A stretch of DNA of 64,000 bases from Bifidobacterium sp. ESL0790 (GTDB lineage: Bacteria; Actinomycetota; Actinomycetes; Actinomycetales; Bifidobacteriaceae), in contig NZ_CP113915.1 of assembly GCF_029395435.1 (NCBI RefSeq), positions 682,001 through 746,000 on the forward strand. Reading direction: 5' to 3'. Under the pieces are notes generated by a model. It saw only the letters and a program-made list of their open reading frames with translations, had not been told where the DNA came from and ran no database searches. A program made the position numbers and the translations under genes. Shown piece after piece: positions 1 through 8,700 of the stretch; positions within the stretch are counted from its first letter, which is position 1; the number at the start of each line of letters is the position of its first letter.

Positions 1-705
1 GAGGGTGCCGGCGTGGTAGCCGTACTGGCTTTCGTGCGCCTGATAATACCTGAAGCGTTTCGCCGAGCCGTAGACCTGGCGGAAGAACCCGGCGTATTGC
101 GGGTCGCAGTCGGCGTCATCGGGGCAGCTCAGCCCCATGGCGGACTTGTATTGGAAGTCGCTCGGGTTGGCGGAGCCGATGAGATGTTGCTCCTTCTGCA
201 TGACGGTGAGCAGTACCTTCTCGCTGACCCCGCAGGCTTGGGCCGACTTGTAGATGATGGCGCTCGCGAGCTCGCCCTTGGCGCCCTGGTAGGCCTTGCA
301 CTGCTCGTTGGCCGGCATGGTCTCGGTGTCGAAGGTCTTGACGGGCAGGCAGTTGGCCGACGTGCAGTTCGGCCCGTGCTTGATGATGAACGCCTGCACC
401 TCGGCCTGGCTCATCGCGTCGGCGTTGAAGAACTGCGAGTCGGAGATGATGTCACCGGGGTCGAAATCGTATTGCTGAACCAGCTGTTCCTGCCGCTTCT
501 GTGCTTCGGTGACCTCGACGTGCCACTGGACCACGCGCACCAGGCCCATCACGAGAGCCATCACGCAGATGGCCGCCACGACGCCCACGAGCACGGCCGC
601 CACGCGTGCGGGCGTGCTGGCCAGGCGCCATTTGCGCTTGAGGGATTTCGAGAATGAGCCGGAGGAATGGGAGCGGGTGCGGGAACGAGAAGTCACGTGA
701 GCCAT
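1..705 (-). CDS. Secreted or membrane-anchored hemagglutinin/lysozyme-like protein, C-terminus cut by window edge
   Basis: The frame opens at an ATG at 703-705 and runs off the left edge without a stop, giving 235 N-terminal residues. The N-terminus is rich in Arg and Ser (about residues 1-30), followed by one hydrophobic segment (about 33-55), so this is an uncleaved signal anchor or a signal peptide. The next part has an IISDSQFFN ... MSQAEVQAFI motif, then a segment with paired Cys residues (NCTSANC, SCPDDADC) and a helix carrying a KEQHLIG motif that looks like the catalytic-Glu region of lysozyme/transglycosylase-like folds. Bifidobacteria carry similar proteins, often labelled hemagglutinin. 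The enzymatic role is inferred only. It is on the same strand as the BspA-like gene, about 400 bp downstream of it. Confidence 0.7.
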   Translation of the reverse strand, partial: MAHVTSRSRTRSHSSGSFSKSLKRKWRLASTPARVAAVLVGVVAAICVMALVMGLVRVVQWHVEVTEAQKRQEQLVQQYDFDPGDIISDSQFFNADAMSQAEVQAFIIKHGPNCTSANCLPVKTFDTETMPANEQCKAYQGAKGELASAIIYKSAQACGVSEKVLLTVMQKEQHLIGSANPSDFQYKSAMGLSCPDDADCDPQYAGFFRQVYGSAKRFRYYQAHESQYGYHAGTL

Positions 706-818
706 GGTAGCGCCCGCACCTGAAAGTTTTCCGGCAGAGATTTTTTATTGTTTGTGGTTGCTTGCTTTGGGGCAGGTTTCACTGATAGTGAGTTCAGTGC
801 CGCGAACGTTCACGCTGG

Positions 819-1123
819 GTGAGTGTTGCGATATGCCCACTCCACTTTCGAACTGGATTGATTCGTTCGGTGGCGGCTGGTGTCCGTTGCGATATATCCA
901 TTTCATTACTGAACTGGACGGGTTTGGTCGTTGGCACAAGGTGAGCGTTGCAATATATCCACTCCGACATTGGACTGGACGCATCTGCACGCTGGTGCCG
1001 AGTGAGCATATGGATGTGTCCGGTCCAAGGGACAACTGGATGGATTCGTTCGCTGGGGCCGAGTGAGCGTGCGGATGTTTCCAGTTCGGCTTTCGAGGTA
1101 TCTGGTTCAGTGGCGTTGGCGCT
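819..1123. repeat. Five-unit degenerate tandem repeat with exact 61-bp period
   Basis: Units begin at 819, 880, 941, 1002 and 1063, each with GTGAGC or a variant. Two conserved blocks recur: GCGATATATCC near the unit start, and ACTGGA followed by GATTCGTTCG and CTGGTGCCGAG near the end. Between them the sequence is diverged. The period is exactly 61 bp, which is not a multiple of three, so the array is unlikely to be coding. The last unit decays into the 3' end of the BspA-like gene, and a weak sixth unit may precede 819. It fills the space between two surface-protein genes. No function is recognised. Confidence 0.75.
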
Positions 1124-4100
1124 TGCGTTGGGCATAGGCTCCGGTGGTGATGGCCAGCACAACGGCCACAGCGAAGGCGATGAGACCGTTGTGCTGCCAG
1201 TGGTGGCCGGTGAGGGGGAGCTTGTCGACGGTCGGCGGAGTGAGCTTCACTCCGATGGAAGTCATGTTGGCTTTGTTCTCGATGCCGGCGGGGTGGTTGG
1301 GGTCGGTGCCGTCGCCGTCGGCGTTGTCCCACACCTTGACGGTCGCCTCACTTCCGTCAAGCGCCTGCCCGCTGGGGATGTCGATGGCGAATGACCCGTC
1401 GGCCGCGCTGACGATGCTGCCGTTGGATCCCTTAGGCAGTGGTGACCCGTCAGCCTTGGCTCCGCTGGTGGTGCCGTCGGGCCAGGTGATGGTGATGCGG
1501 TCGCCGGCCTCGACGGTGTTGCCCGGCTGGGCGACGCTGTCGCCGCTGGTGCGGACCATGCCCTTGATGGTCGCCTGCACGCCCGGGCCGCTGGAGGCGG
1601 TGCGCCCGCCGATGTGTGATTGGAGTCCGGGGGCGACGGTGTCGACGGTGAGCTTCTTTCTGGCGGATTCGCCGCTGGTCGTGTTGTCGGCCTGGGTGAG
1701 CTTGGACGTGAACCACATACTGGTTCCCGTCCCGACGGTGTCGGCGGGGTAGGGGTTGGTGGTGTCCGAATAGTCTGCGGTCCATGAACCGTCATTTGGT
1801 GCGCTGGCGGTGACTTCGGTCACGGTGGCGCTGGTGGAGCTGGCGCCCGCGGTGCCTCCCGAAGCGGCCGCGTATGGTGTGGCAGTGTATGTGTCGCCGG
1901 TGAGGGTGCCGCCGGGCATGCCCCCGCCCACGGTCAGGCTCCCGCCGGCGTGTGGTGTGGCCTTACTGACTCCTGGAGGGGTGAGCGGGCTCCATACGGG
2001 TGTCAGCGTGTTACCCGGCACACTATAGGGCACGTACGAGCCCGGCTTGTACGTGCCGTTCTCCCCGTTCTTCCATCCGGTGAGCCGGTAGCCCGGGTTA
2101 CTCACGGTGGGGCACATGACGGTGGTGGGCATGGCCTCCCCGTCGGAGCAAGCGCCGGAGTAGTGGGTGGTGATCAGGTAGATCCACTCCGGGGTGGGGA
2201 AGCGGCCGAGGGTCATGTTGTTGGTGTTGCTTCTGTAACTGGCGCCGTACATCCAGGCCGATTGGCTGGAGTTTTTGTAGACCGGCGTATCCCTGATCGC
2301 TTCGGCGGGTTCGGAGGCGAAGTCGGAGCCGTCTCCGTACTGGAGTACAGGCGACGCATGGGCGTTGTTCGTGTACCAGATGCACTGGTGCGGGACACAT
2401 GAATAGGCGCCATGGAACTGTTCGTGGTAACTGAAGTCGATGTTGGGGCCGACCTTGACACGGTAGAGGTGGGGGCAGTTGGCGATCATCTGCGACTGGT
2501 TGAGCAGGTGGCGTCCGTGGTCGTCGGTGAACTCGTCGTACGAGCCGAGCGTGCGCATGTCCCATGTGTGGATGTCGAGGGATTCCAGCGAGGAGCATCC
2601 TTTGAACATGCTGCGCATGTCGGTGACGTGGCTGGTGTTCCACGCGGAGAGGTCGAGGGTGCGCCCGTTGGGCGTGGGGTGCGGGTCAGTGCCCGGTGTA
2701 GCCTCACCCACCAGCGCCGCGTCCCCCTGAAACATGGAGTTCATGTTGGTGACATGCGACGTGTCCCAGCCCCCGATTCCCCTGATGGTCTTGAGCTTGG
2801 GCAGATTCTGGAACAGGTTGCTCATGTCGGTGATACCGGAGGTGTCCCAGCCGGTCATGTCGAGTATCTCGAGGCTGGCGTCGCCGGTGACGATGCCGGT
2901 CATGTTGGTCAGTGCGCTGGTGTCCCAGTTGGAGAGGTCAAGGTTGGTGAGGCTGGAAGCTCCGTTGAACATACTGGCCATGTTGGTGACGTTGTGAGTG
3001 TTCCATTGATCGCCGTCGTGTTTGAGGTTGAGGTTGGTGAGTTTGGGGCAGTTGAGGAACATCTTGTACATGTTGGTGACGTGGCTTGTGTCCCAGTTCT
3101 GGATGCCATCGATGGTGGTGAGGAGGGGCTGGTCGTGGAACATCCAGCCCATGAGGGTGGATTGGCTGGTGTCCAGGTGGATGACGTCGGCGGTCCTGAG
3201 GCCGGGCAGGAAGTGGCCGTCGAAGATGCCCCAGCCGCTGGTGAGCTTGACGGGCCCTTGGCCGGTGTCAGGGTCGACAACGAGCCGGCTGACGCCGGGG
3301 TCATTCCATGGGATGGGGCTAGTTGGGCTGTCGCCGGCGGTACCAGTGTCGGGGATGGTGCCGTGTTCGAGTTCGAGGATGCACTGGGGATCCTCGAATG
3401 TGCCGGTCATGGTTTCTTTCCAATGCAGGGGGTCGGTGGTGCCCCAGACGTAGTCGCCGGCCTTGCCGCAGTGGATGAGTTTGACGCAGTAGTCGAACAT
3501 GTGGGTTTGGGTGGTGGTGTTGTGGATTTCGAGGCCGGGCACGCCGATGCTGTAGAGTTCCCCGTCGCCGACGAACATGTTGGTCATGTCCGTCACGTTG
3601 TCGGTGTCCCACTGGCTGCCGTGCCGGCTCAGGTCAACCTTGGTGAGCTTGGGGCACATGTTGAACAGGGAGTTCATGTTCGTGACAAGATGGGTGTCCC
3701 AGTTCTCGATGCCGGTAACGGTCTCCAGATTGCTGTCGTTCCAGAACATGGCGAACAGGTCGTTGGCCTGGCTCGTGTCGAGGTCGCCCACGTCCGCGGT
3801 TTTCAGATTGGTCAGGTGGGTGAACAGGTAGCGGCCTCCGGTGGCGCCGAGGCTTACACCAGCGTCGACTTTGGCCTTGGTGACCGACGTGTCGTTGGTC
3901 CAGGGCACGGTCGTGGAGGTGTTCGTGCCCGTGTGGTCGGGCGCCCGGCCGGACTTGAGTTCCAGGACGCAGACGACGCCCCCGTTGCCGTCATCCTCGA
4001 GGTGCTCGTTCCAGGTGAGCGTGCTCCACGGGTGGTCGCCGGGTTGGGAGCATCGCACGAGCTTCAGACAGTTGTAGAACATGTTGGTCTGAGTGGCACC

Positions 4101-5240
4101 GCTGGGAATCTCGAGGCCGGGCACGCCGATTGAGGTGAGCTCGCCGTCGTTCCAGAACATATTGGTCATGTCGGTCACTGCGTCCGTGTCCCACTGGTTG
4201 CCGTTGTGGTTCAGGTTGACTTTGGTGAGCTTGGTGCAGGAGTGGAACATGGCGTTCATGTTGGTTACAAGGTGAGTGTCCCAGTTTTCGATGCCGGTCA
4301 CCGTCTCGAGACTGGTGTCGTTCCAGAACATTGCGAACAGGTCTGTCGTTTGGCTCGTGTCGAGGTTGCCCACTTCCGCGGTCTTTAGGTTGGTCAGTTG
4401 GGTGAACAGGTACCGGCCGCCAGTCGTCCCCAGACTTACGCCCGCGTCGACCTTTGCTTTGGTGATTGATGTGTCGTTGGTCCAGGGGACCGTCGTGGCG
4501 GCGTTCGTGCCGGTGTGGTCGGGCACAAGCCCGGCTTTGAGTTCTAGGACGCACGTCACGGTGCTGCCGTCTTCTTCGATATGCTCGTTCCAAGTAAGCG
4601 TGCTCCATGGGTGGTCCCCTGGCTGGGAGCAGCGCACGAGCTTGGCACAATAGTCGAACATGTGGGTCTGGGTGGCTCCGGCTGGAATGGACAGGCCGGG
4701 TGCGCCGGTGCTGATGAGTTCGGCGTCGCCGACGAACATGTTGGTCATGTCGGTCACGGCACTGGTGTCCCATTTGCCGTCGTGCGGGCTCAGATCCACC
4801 CTGACCAGTTTGACGCACATGTTGAACAGGGAGTTCATGTTCGTGACACTCGAGGTGTCCCAGTTGCTGATGCTGGTTACAATCTCCAGCAGGCTGTCGT
4901 TCCAGAACATGGCGAACAAATCCGTCGCCTGGCTCGTGTCGAGGTTGCCCACGTCGGCGGCCTTCAGATTGGTCAGGTGGGTGAACAGGTACCGGCCGCC
5001 CGTCGGCCCTAGGCTCACTCCATTGTCTACAGCGACTTTGGTCACCGACGAGTGACCGGCCCATGGGACACCCGGGTCGGCGTTCGTGCCGGTATGGTCG
5101 GGTACCTGACCTGATTCCAATTCCAAGACGCAGTCATTGCCGTCGACGTGCTCGTTCCACGTCAAGGTGCCCCAGGTGTGCTCGCCCGGCTGCGAACAGG
5201 TCGCGTCCTGCGGGCCGACCGTGGGGTTCGACTTAGTCAA
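1107..5240 (-). CDS. BspA-like LPxTG surface protein with 26-residue repeats (mature part; signal peptide out of frame)
   Basis: The open frame encodes 1,377 residues, but its only available start is a TTG at 5240 with no convincing signal peptide. Four large modules start with C-S-Q-P-G or C-G-K-A-G and contain many WDTSxVTNMxxMF repeats (bacterial surface protein 26-residue repeat/DUF285, as in BspA-like and Listeria-type proteins). A longer leucine-rich tract runs to about residue 900. After that come an InlB-like module (GYRLTGWKNG) and two Ig-like segments. The C-terminus has the sortase signal LPLTG, a hydrophobic stretch and a basic RKRQRH tail, so the product should be covalently attached to the wall. 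Such proteins usually bind host or bacterial ligands; the ligand here is unknown. The secretion signal lies upstream in another frame across a G9 tract. Confidence 0.9.
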   Translation of the reverse strand: MTKSNPTVGPQDATCSQPGEHTWGTLTWNEHVDGNDCVLELESGQVPDHTGTNADPGVPWAGHSSVTKVAVDNGVSLGPTGGRYLFTHLTNLKAADVGNLDTSQATDLFAMFWNDSLLEIVTSISNWDTSSVTNMNSLFNMCVKLVRVDLSPHDGKWDTSAVTDMTNMFVGDAELISTGAPGLSIPAGATQTHMFDYCAKLVRCSQPGDHPWSTLTWNEHIEEDGSTVTCVLELKAGLVPDHTGTNAATTVPWTNDTSITKAKVDAGVSLGTTGGRYLFTQLTNLKTAEVGNLDTSQTTDLFAMFWNDTSLETVTGIENWDTHLVTNMNAMFHSCTKLTKVNLNHNGNQWDTDAVTDMTNMFWNDGELTSIGVPGLEIPSGATQTNMFYNCLKLVRCSQPGDHPWSTLTWNEHLEDDGNGGVVCVLELKSGRAPDHTGTNTSTTVPWTNDTSVTKAKVDAGVSLGATGGRYLFTHLTNLKTADVGDLDTSQANDLFAMFWNDSNLETVTGIENWDTHLVTNMNSLFNMCPKLTKVDLSRHGSQWDTDNVTDMTNMFVGDGELYSIGVPGLEIHNTTTQTHMFDYCVKLIHCGKAGDYVWGTTDPLHWKETMTGTFEDPQCILELEHGTIPDTGTAGDSPTSPIPWNDPGVSRLVVDPDTGQGPVKLTSGWGIFDGHFLPGLRTADVIHLDTSQSTLMGWMFHDQPLLTTIDGIQNWDTSHVTNMYKMFLNCPKLTNLNLKHDGDQWNTHNVTNMASMFNGASSLTNLDLSNWDTSALTNMTGIVTGDASLEILDMTGWDTSGITDMSNLFQNLPKLKTIRGIGGWDTSHVTNMNSMFQGDAALVGEATPGTDPHPTPNGRTLDLSAWNTSHVTDMRSMFKGCSSLESLDIHTWDMRTLGSYDEFTDDHGRHLLNQSQMIANCPHLYRVKVGPNIDFSYHEQFHGAYSCVPHQCIWYTNNAHASPVLQYGDGSDFASEPAEAIRDTPVYKNSSQSAWMYGASYRSNTNNMTLGRFPTPEWIYLITTHYSGACSDGEAMPTTVMCPTVSNPGYRLTGWKNGENGTYKPGSYVPYSVPGNTLTPVWSPLTPPGVSKATPHAGGSLTVGGGMPGGTLTGDTYTATPYAAASGGTAGASSTSATVTEVTASAPNDGSWTADYSDTTNPYPADTVGTGTSMWFTSKLTQADNTTSGESARKKLTVDTVAPGLQSHIGGRTASSGPGVQATIKGMVRTSGDSVAQPGNTVEAGDRITITWPDGTTSGAKADGSPLPKGSNGSIVSAADGSFAIDIPSGQALDGSEATVKVWDNADGDGTDPNHPAGIENKANMTSIGVKLTPPTVDKLPLTGHHWQHNGLIAFAVAVVLAITTGAYAQRKRQRH
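3471..5198 (-). repeat. Three tandem in-gene modules of about 570-580 bp
   Basis: Module boundaries at the conserved Cys codon fall at 5198, 4631 and 4052, with a more diverged fourth module from 3470. Unit lengths are 567, 579 and 582 bp (189, 193 and 194 codons). Long identical peptide stretches such as VPDHTGTN and GGRYLFT recur in the first three. The nucleotide similarity makes unit loss or gain by recombination likely. Confidence 0.85.
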
Positions 5241-5395
5241 CGGTGATAATCTGGATGTGATAGGCGACTGGGACTGCTGAAAGGAAGGGTTTTGCTGGGA
5301 AGTGCCGGAAGGGTTCTGTGAGAGCGATTCTCCTGCGTCAGGCGAAGGTGACGACGATGGAACTTCGGACGTGTCTGTTACAACGCGTTTTTGGG

Positions 5396-5524
5396 TCAGA
5401 CCCGCGGGGGGGGGTAGATTTCGGTGCTATTTTCGTTGGCACCCGCCAACGGTGACGCTAACGCCAACGTGAGGATAGCGGAAATGGCCATGAAAGCGCA
5501 GATGATGCGATTGCGTCCAGTCAT
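5396..5524 (-). CDS. Signal-peptide leader of the BspA-like protein, ending prematurely after the poly-G tract
   Basis: This 42-codon frame starts at an ATG at 5522-5524, preceded by an AAGGGGCAAGG ribosome site. It encodes a basic N-terminus (MTGRNR), a hydrophobic core (ICAFMAISAILTLALA) and a probable signal peptidase site after residue 29 (LAGA/NE). It then enters nine C on the coding strand and stops at TGA 5396-5398. The A of this ATG and the TTG start of the downstream frame are 284 bases apart, so one extra C gives one continuous frame of about 1,472 codons with a Ser/Pro-rich linker. This is therefore the true N-terminus of the surface protein in its off state, or a homopolymer sequencing error. 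Confidence 0.75.
   Translation of the reverse strand: MTGRNRIICAFMAISAILTLALASPLAGANENSTEIYPPPRV
5406..5414. repeat. Homopolymer G9 (C9 on the coding strand), candidate phase-variation switch
   Basis: Nine consecutive G on the plus strand sit inside the reading frame just after the signal peptide of the surface-protein gene. A change to ten (or seven) joins signal peptide and LPxTG protein. Variable poly-G tracts are known in bifidobacterial sortase-dependent pilus genes. Confidence 0.7.
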
Positions 5525-5544
5525 AAAAACTACCTTGCCCCTTG

Positions 5545-5573
5545 ATAAAATTTGTACTAAAAATTAGCGTCAA
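5545..5573 (-). promoter_or_regulatory. Possible promoter of the BspA-like gene
   Basis: On the minus strand TTGACG (5568-5573) is followed after 17 bases by TTTTAT (5545-5550), then the ribosome site and the leader ATG at 5524. The -10 match is modest. Confidence 0.35.
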
Positions 5574-5710
5574 CAGGTCAAATTGTAACATTAAGTATGA
5601 CTAAACGCGCAGAAACCGCCAAAAAGTATGACAAATATTCTAGGTTTTCTCTTTTGTGATAAAGATAGAAAACCAAAATTTCTGGACAACGTACTAGGTA
5701 CCTGGATTGG

Positions 5711-8700
5711 TTACGCGAGCAGCTTGCGCAGGCGCTTGAGGCTGGCGGGGGACTTGGTGCCGAGCTCCTGCGCCCACAGCGAGACGTAGAACTCCTCGAG
5801 CATCCAACGGGCCTGTTCGACCTTCTTGGCATACTCCTCGCGGCGCGGACCGGCCGGCTCGGCCTTGAGTTTGGCTTGAGCGTGGGTGACCAGTTCCTTG
5901 GCTTCGTCGGCCTCCCACGCCCAGCGGACGTCACGGTTCTTGTCGGTTTTGGCCTTCTCCAGGCGCATCGCATCGGCGTGCAAGTAACGCTCGATATTGG
6001 GCAGCGCCTCCGGTGGGGTCTCGCCGATAAACCCGGGATGGACGAGCGTGGCGATATGCTCGCGCACCGATTGCAGCACCGCCAGCATCGTCAGATCCGC
6101 CTTGCCGCCCACCACCTTGTCGACCTCGGCGTAGCGTTTGAGGATGGTGATGACGTCGTGCGCCACCGTGTAGACCGTGTCCTCGAAAGGCTGCTGCGCG
6201 CCGCTGATCGCCTCGGCCAGGGCCGTGTCGTCCGCCGCCCTGTCGATATGGGGGAGCAAACGCTTGACCGCCGCGAGCTCGAGGTCGTCGACCAGCAGCT
6301 TGGTGGACTTGTAGGGCGCGCTGGCGAGCATCAGCGCCTCGCCGCCAAGCCAGCGCGACGAGATGCGGTCCTCGGGCAGCTTGAGTTTGTCGAACGCGGC
6401 CTGCCACAGCATCTCGGCGCGGGAGAGCGTGGTGGCGCCCGCCTTGTTGAGCAGGTTGGCCTGGGCCACCACCTTGCCCTGCGATTTGGCCTTGTTGGCC
6501 TGGCGCTCCACGGTCTTGCGGGCGCTCGCCTGCGCTTGGCGGGCGAACCTGCGTTGCAGCTCGATTAGCGACTTGCCGGTGCCGAGCACCTTGTAGCGGC
6601 GCTTGCCACCGTGACGGCGCTCGCGGAAGGTGGCGTCGTCGATGATGGTCTGTTTGGAATTGTCGGTTTTGGCGTGTTTCTGTTTGCTGTCATTGCTGTT
6701 TTTACCGCCACGATGCCTTTTTCCGGCAGCCGGAGGAAGCGGCTCCTCGACACTGAACGTGACGCGCAAATATGGCGAGAGCTTGGCGAGCTGGTCGTTG
6801 TTGAAGTCCTCGGGGTGGATGGTGGCGTTGACGCTGGTGATGGCGGCGTAGGTGAAGACGTGCGCGAAATCCGGCCAGCGGGTGATGCCGGTCGCCTCGT
6901 CGACAGGTGGCAGGTTCGGTTTGCCCTCGGAGCCCGAACCGGGCAGGTCGGGGTAGCGTTCGTCGATGGCGGCGCGGATGGTGCGGGCCGTGTCGGGGGC
7001 GGGCACGAACTGCACGCGCAGCGACTTGGGCAGCGACTTGATATAGCCCAGGATTAATTCGTCCAGCAGACCTGGCACATTCCAGGTGAACTGCTCGGGG
7101 GTCAGTCGCGACAATGCCTTCATGGGGATATGAACGGTGACGCCGTCCACCGGGTCGCTCGGGTCGTAGACATAGCTCAGCCGCAGGTCGATGGACGTGC
7201 CATCGGTGCCCAGCGTGTGCCAGTGGTCGGGATAGTCGCGCAGATCCACGGAATCGTGCGATTGCAGACGTTCGACCTTGGCGGGGTCGAACTCGAGCAG
7301 ATGCGGCTGGTCGTCGTGGATGGTCTTCACCCACTTGCCGAGGTCGGCCACGCTGGTGACGTCCTGGGGAATGACCGCGTTATAGAAGTCGAAAAGATCC
7401 TCGTCGCTCACCGAATCGGAGACCTGGCGCGTGCGGTTCGTGTCGTCGACCGCGCTCTGCAGGATGTCCAGATTATCCTGCACGAAGCCGTCATAGGAGA
7501 AGCGCTGCTCGATGTCGCCTTCCACCAGGCCTTGGCGGATGAGGAAGTCGCGTGCCTCGGGCGGATTGATGCGCCCCCATTGCACCTTGCGGTCCTGCAC
7601 AATCGGCAAGCCGTAGAGCAACACCTTCGAGCTGGCGATGGCGCTGCCGCGTGAGCCCGACCAATGCGGCTCGGCGTACGTGACGCGCGTGAGGCTGCCC
7701 GCCAACGGCTCGGCCCACGCTGGATCGATGGCGGCAGAATAACGCGCCCACAGGCGAGAGGTCTCCGTCAGGTCGGTCGACATGACCCACGGCGGGGTCG
7801 TCTTGGCCACCGCGGATGCCGGGAAGAGCGCGAACCTGGTGCCGCGCGCGCCCTGGTACTCGTTCTTCGACTGCTTCTTGGCCCGTTTCATCGCTCGGGC
7901 TTTGGCCGCGCCCTTGAGCCCGGAGAAGTCCGAGGCCTTCGGCTCGCGCACCACCTGCATGCCCATCATCGAGAGCAGGCCGGAGAGCATGGAGGTATGG
8001 ATGCCCTGCGAATCCCAGGAGCAGCACAGCGCGTGCGCCGCCTGCTGGTTGACCGGCAGCATGAGGATCTCCGGTGCCGGGCGCGAGATCGGCTTGGGGA
8101 AGCCGACCTTGAAGTGCATCTGCCGGCACATCGCGTTGAGTTGGGTGACCAGATCGCGCCACTGGCGCAGACGCACGAAGCTGAAATACTCGGCCTTGCA
8201 GATCTTGCGCAGCTTGGCGTTGCCGGTGTGGTTACCGTCCTTGCCCTCCTCGGCGCCGAAGATGTGGTCCCACATGTTGAGGGCGGTGAGGAAGTCGCTG
8301 GTCTCGTCGGCGTAGCGGTTGTGGACGCGGTCGGCCTCGGCGCGAATCTCGTCGGGGCGCTCGCGCGGGTCCTGCAGGCTCAGGAACGCGACGATGACCA
8401 CCACGGCGGCCAGCGTGTTGGGCATGGTCTTGTGCGCGGCCTCGATGATCATGCGGCCCAGGCGCACATCGATGGGGATGCGCGAGAGCTGGCGGCCGAT
8501 GTGGGTCAGGCGCACCTCGCCGTGCTTGCGCGCGATGGCCTTGAGCTCGGTCAGCTCGTTGAAGCCGTCGGAGACCGAACGGGTGTCGGGCGGGTCGATG
8601 AAGCCGAAGTGGGTGACATCGTCGGCGGTGCGGGCCACGCCGACCGAAAGCATGTGCAGCACCACCGCGCCCAGCGAGGTGCGCAGGATCTCGGGCTCGG

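Noticed and set aside
819..1123. CRISPR array
   Set aside because: Units diverge throughout, with no constant repeat separated by unique spacers, and no cas gene is nearby. The same applies to 52871-53105 and 63306-63441.
794..1162. Repeat-containing 122-codon frame over the 61-bp array
   Set aside because: The period is not a multiple of three, so repeats fall in different frames, and it overlaps the adhesin 3' end.
2412..4133. 573-codon open frame on the plus strand
   Set aside because: Antisense to the BspA-like gene; its apparent repeats mirror those of the real gene and it has no domain or ribosome site.
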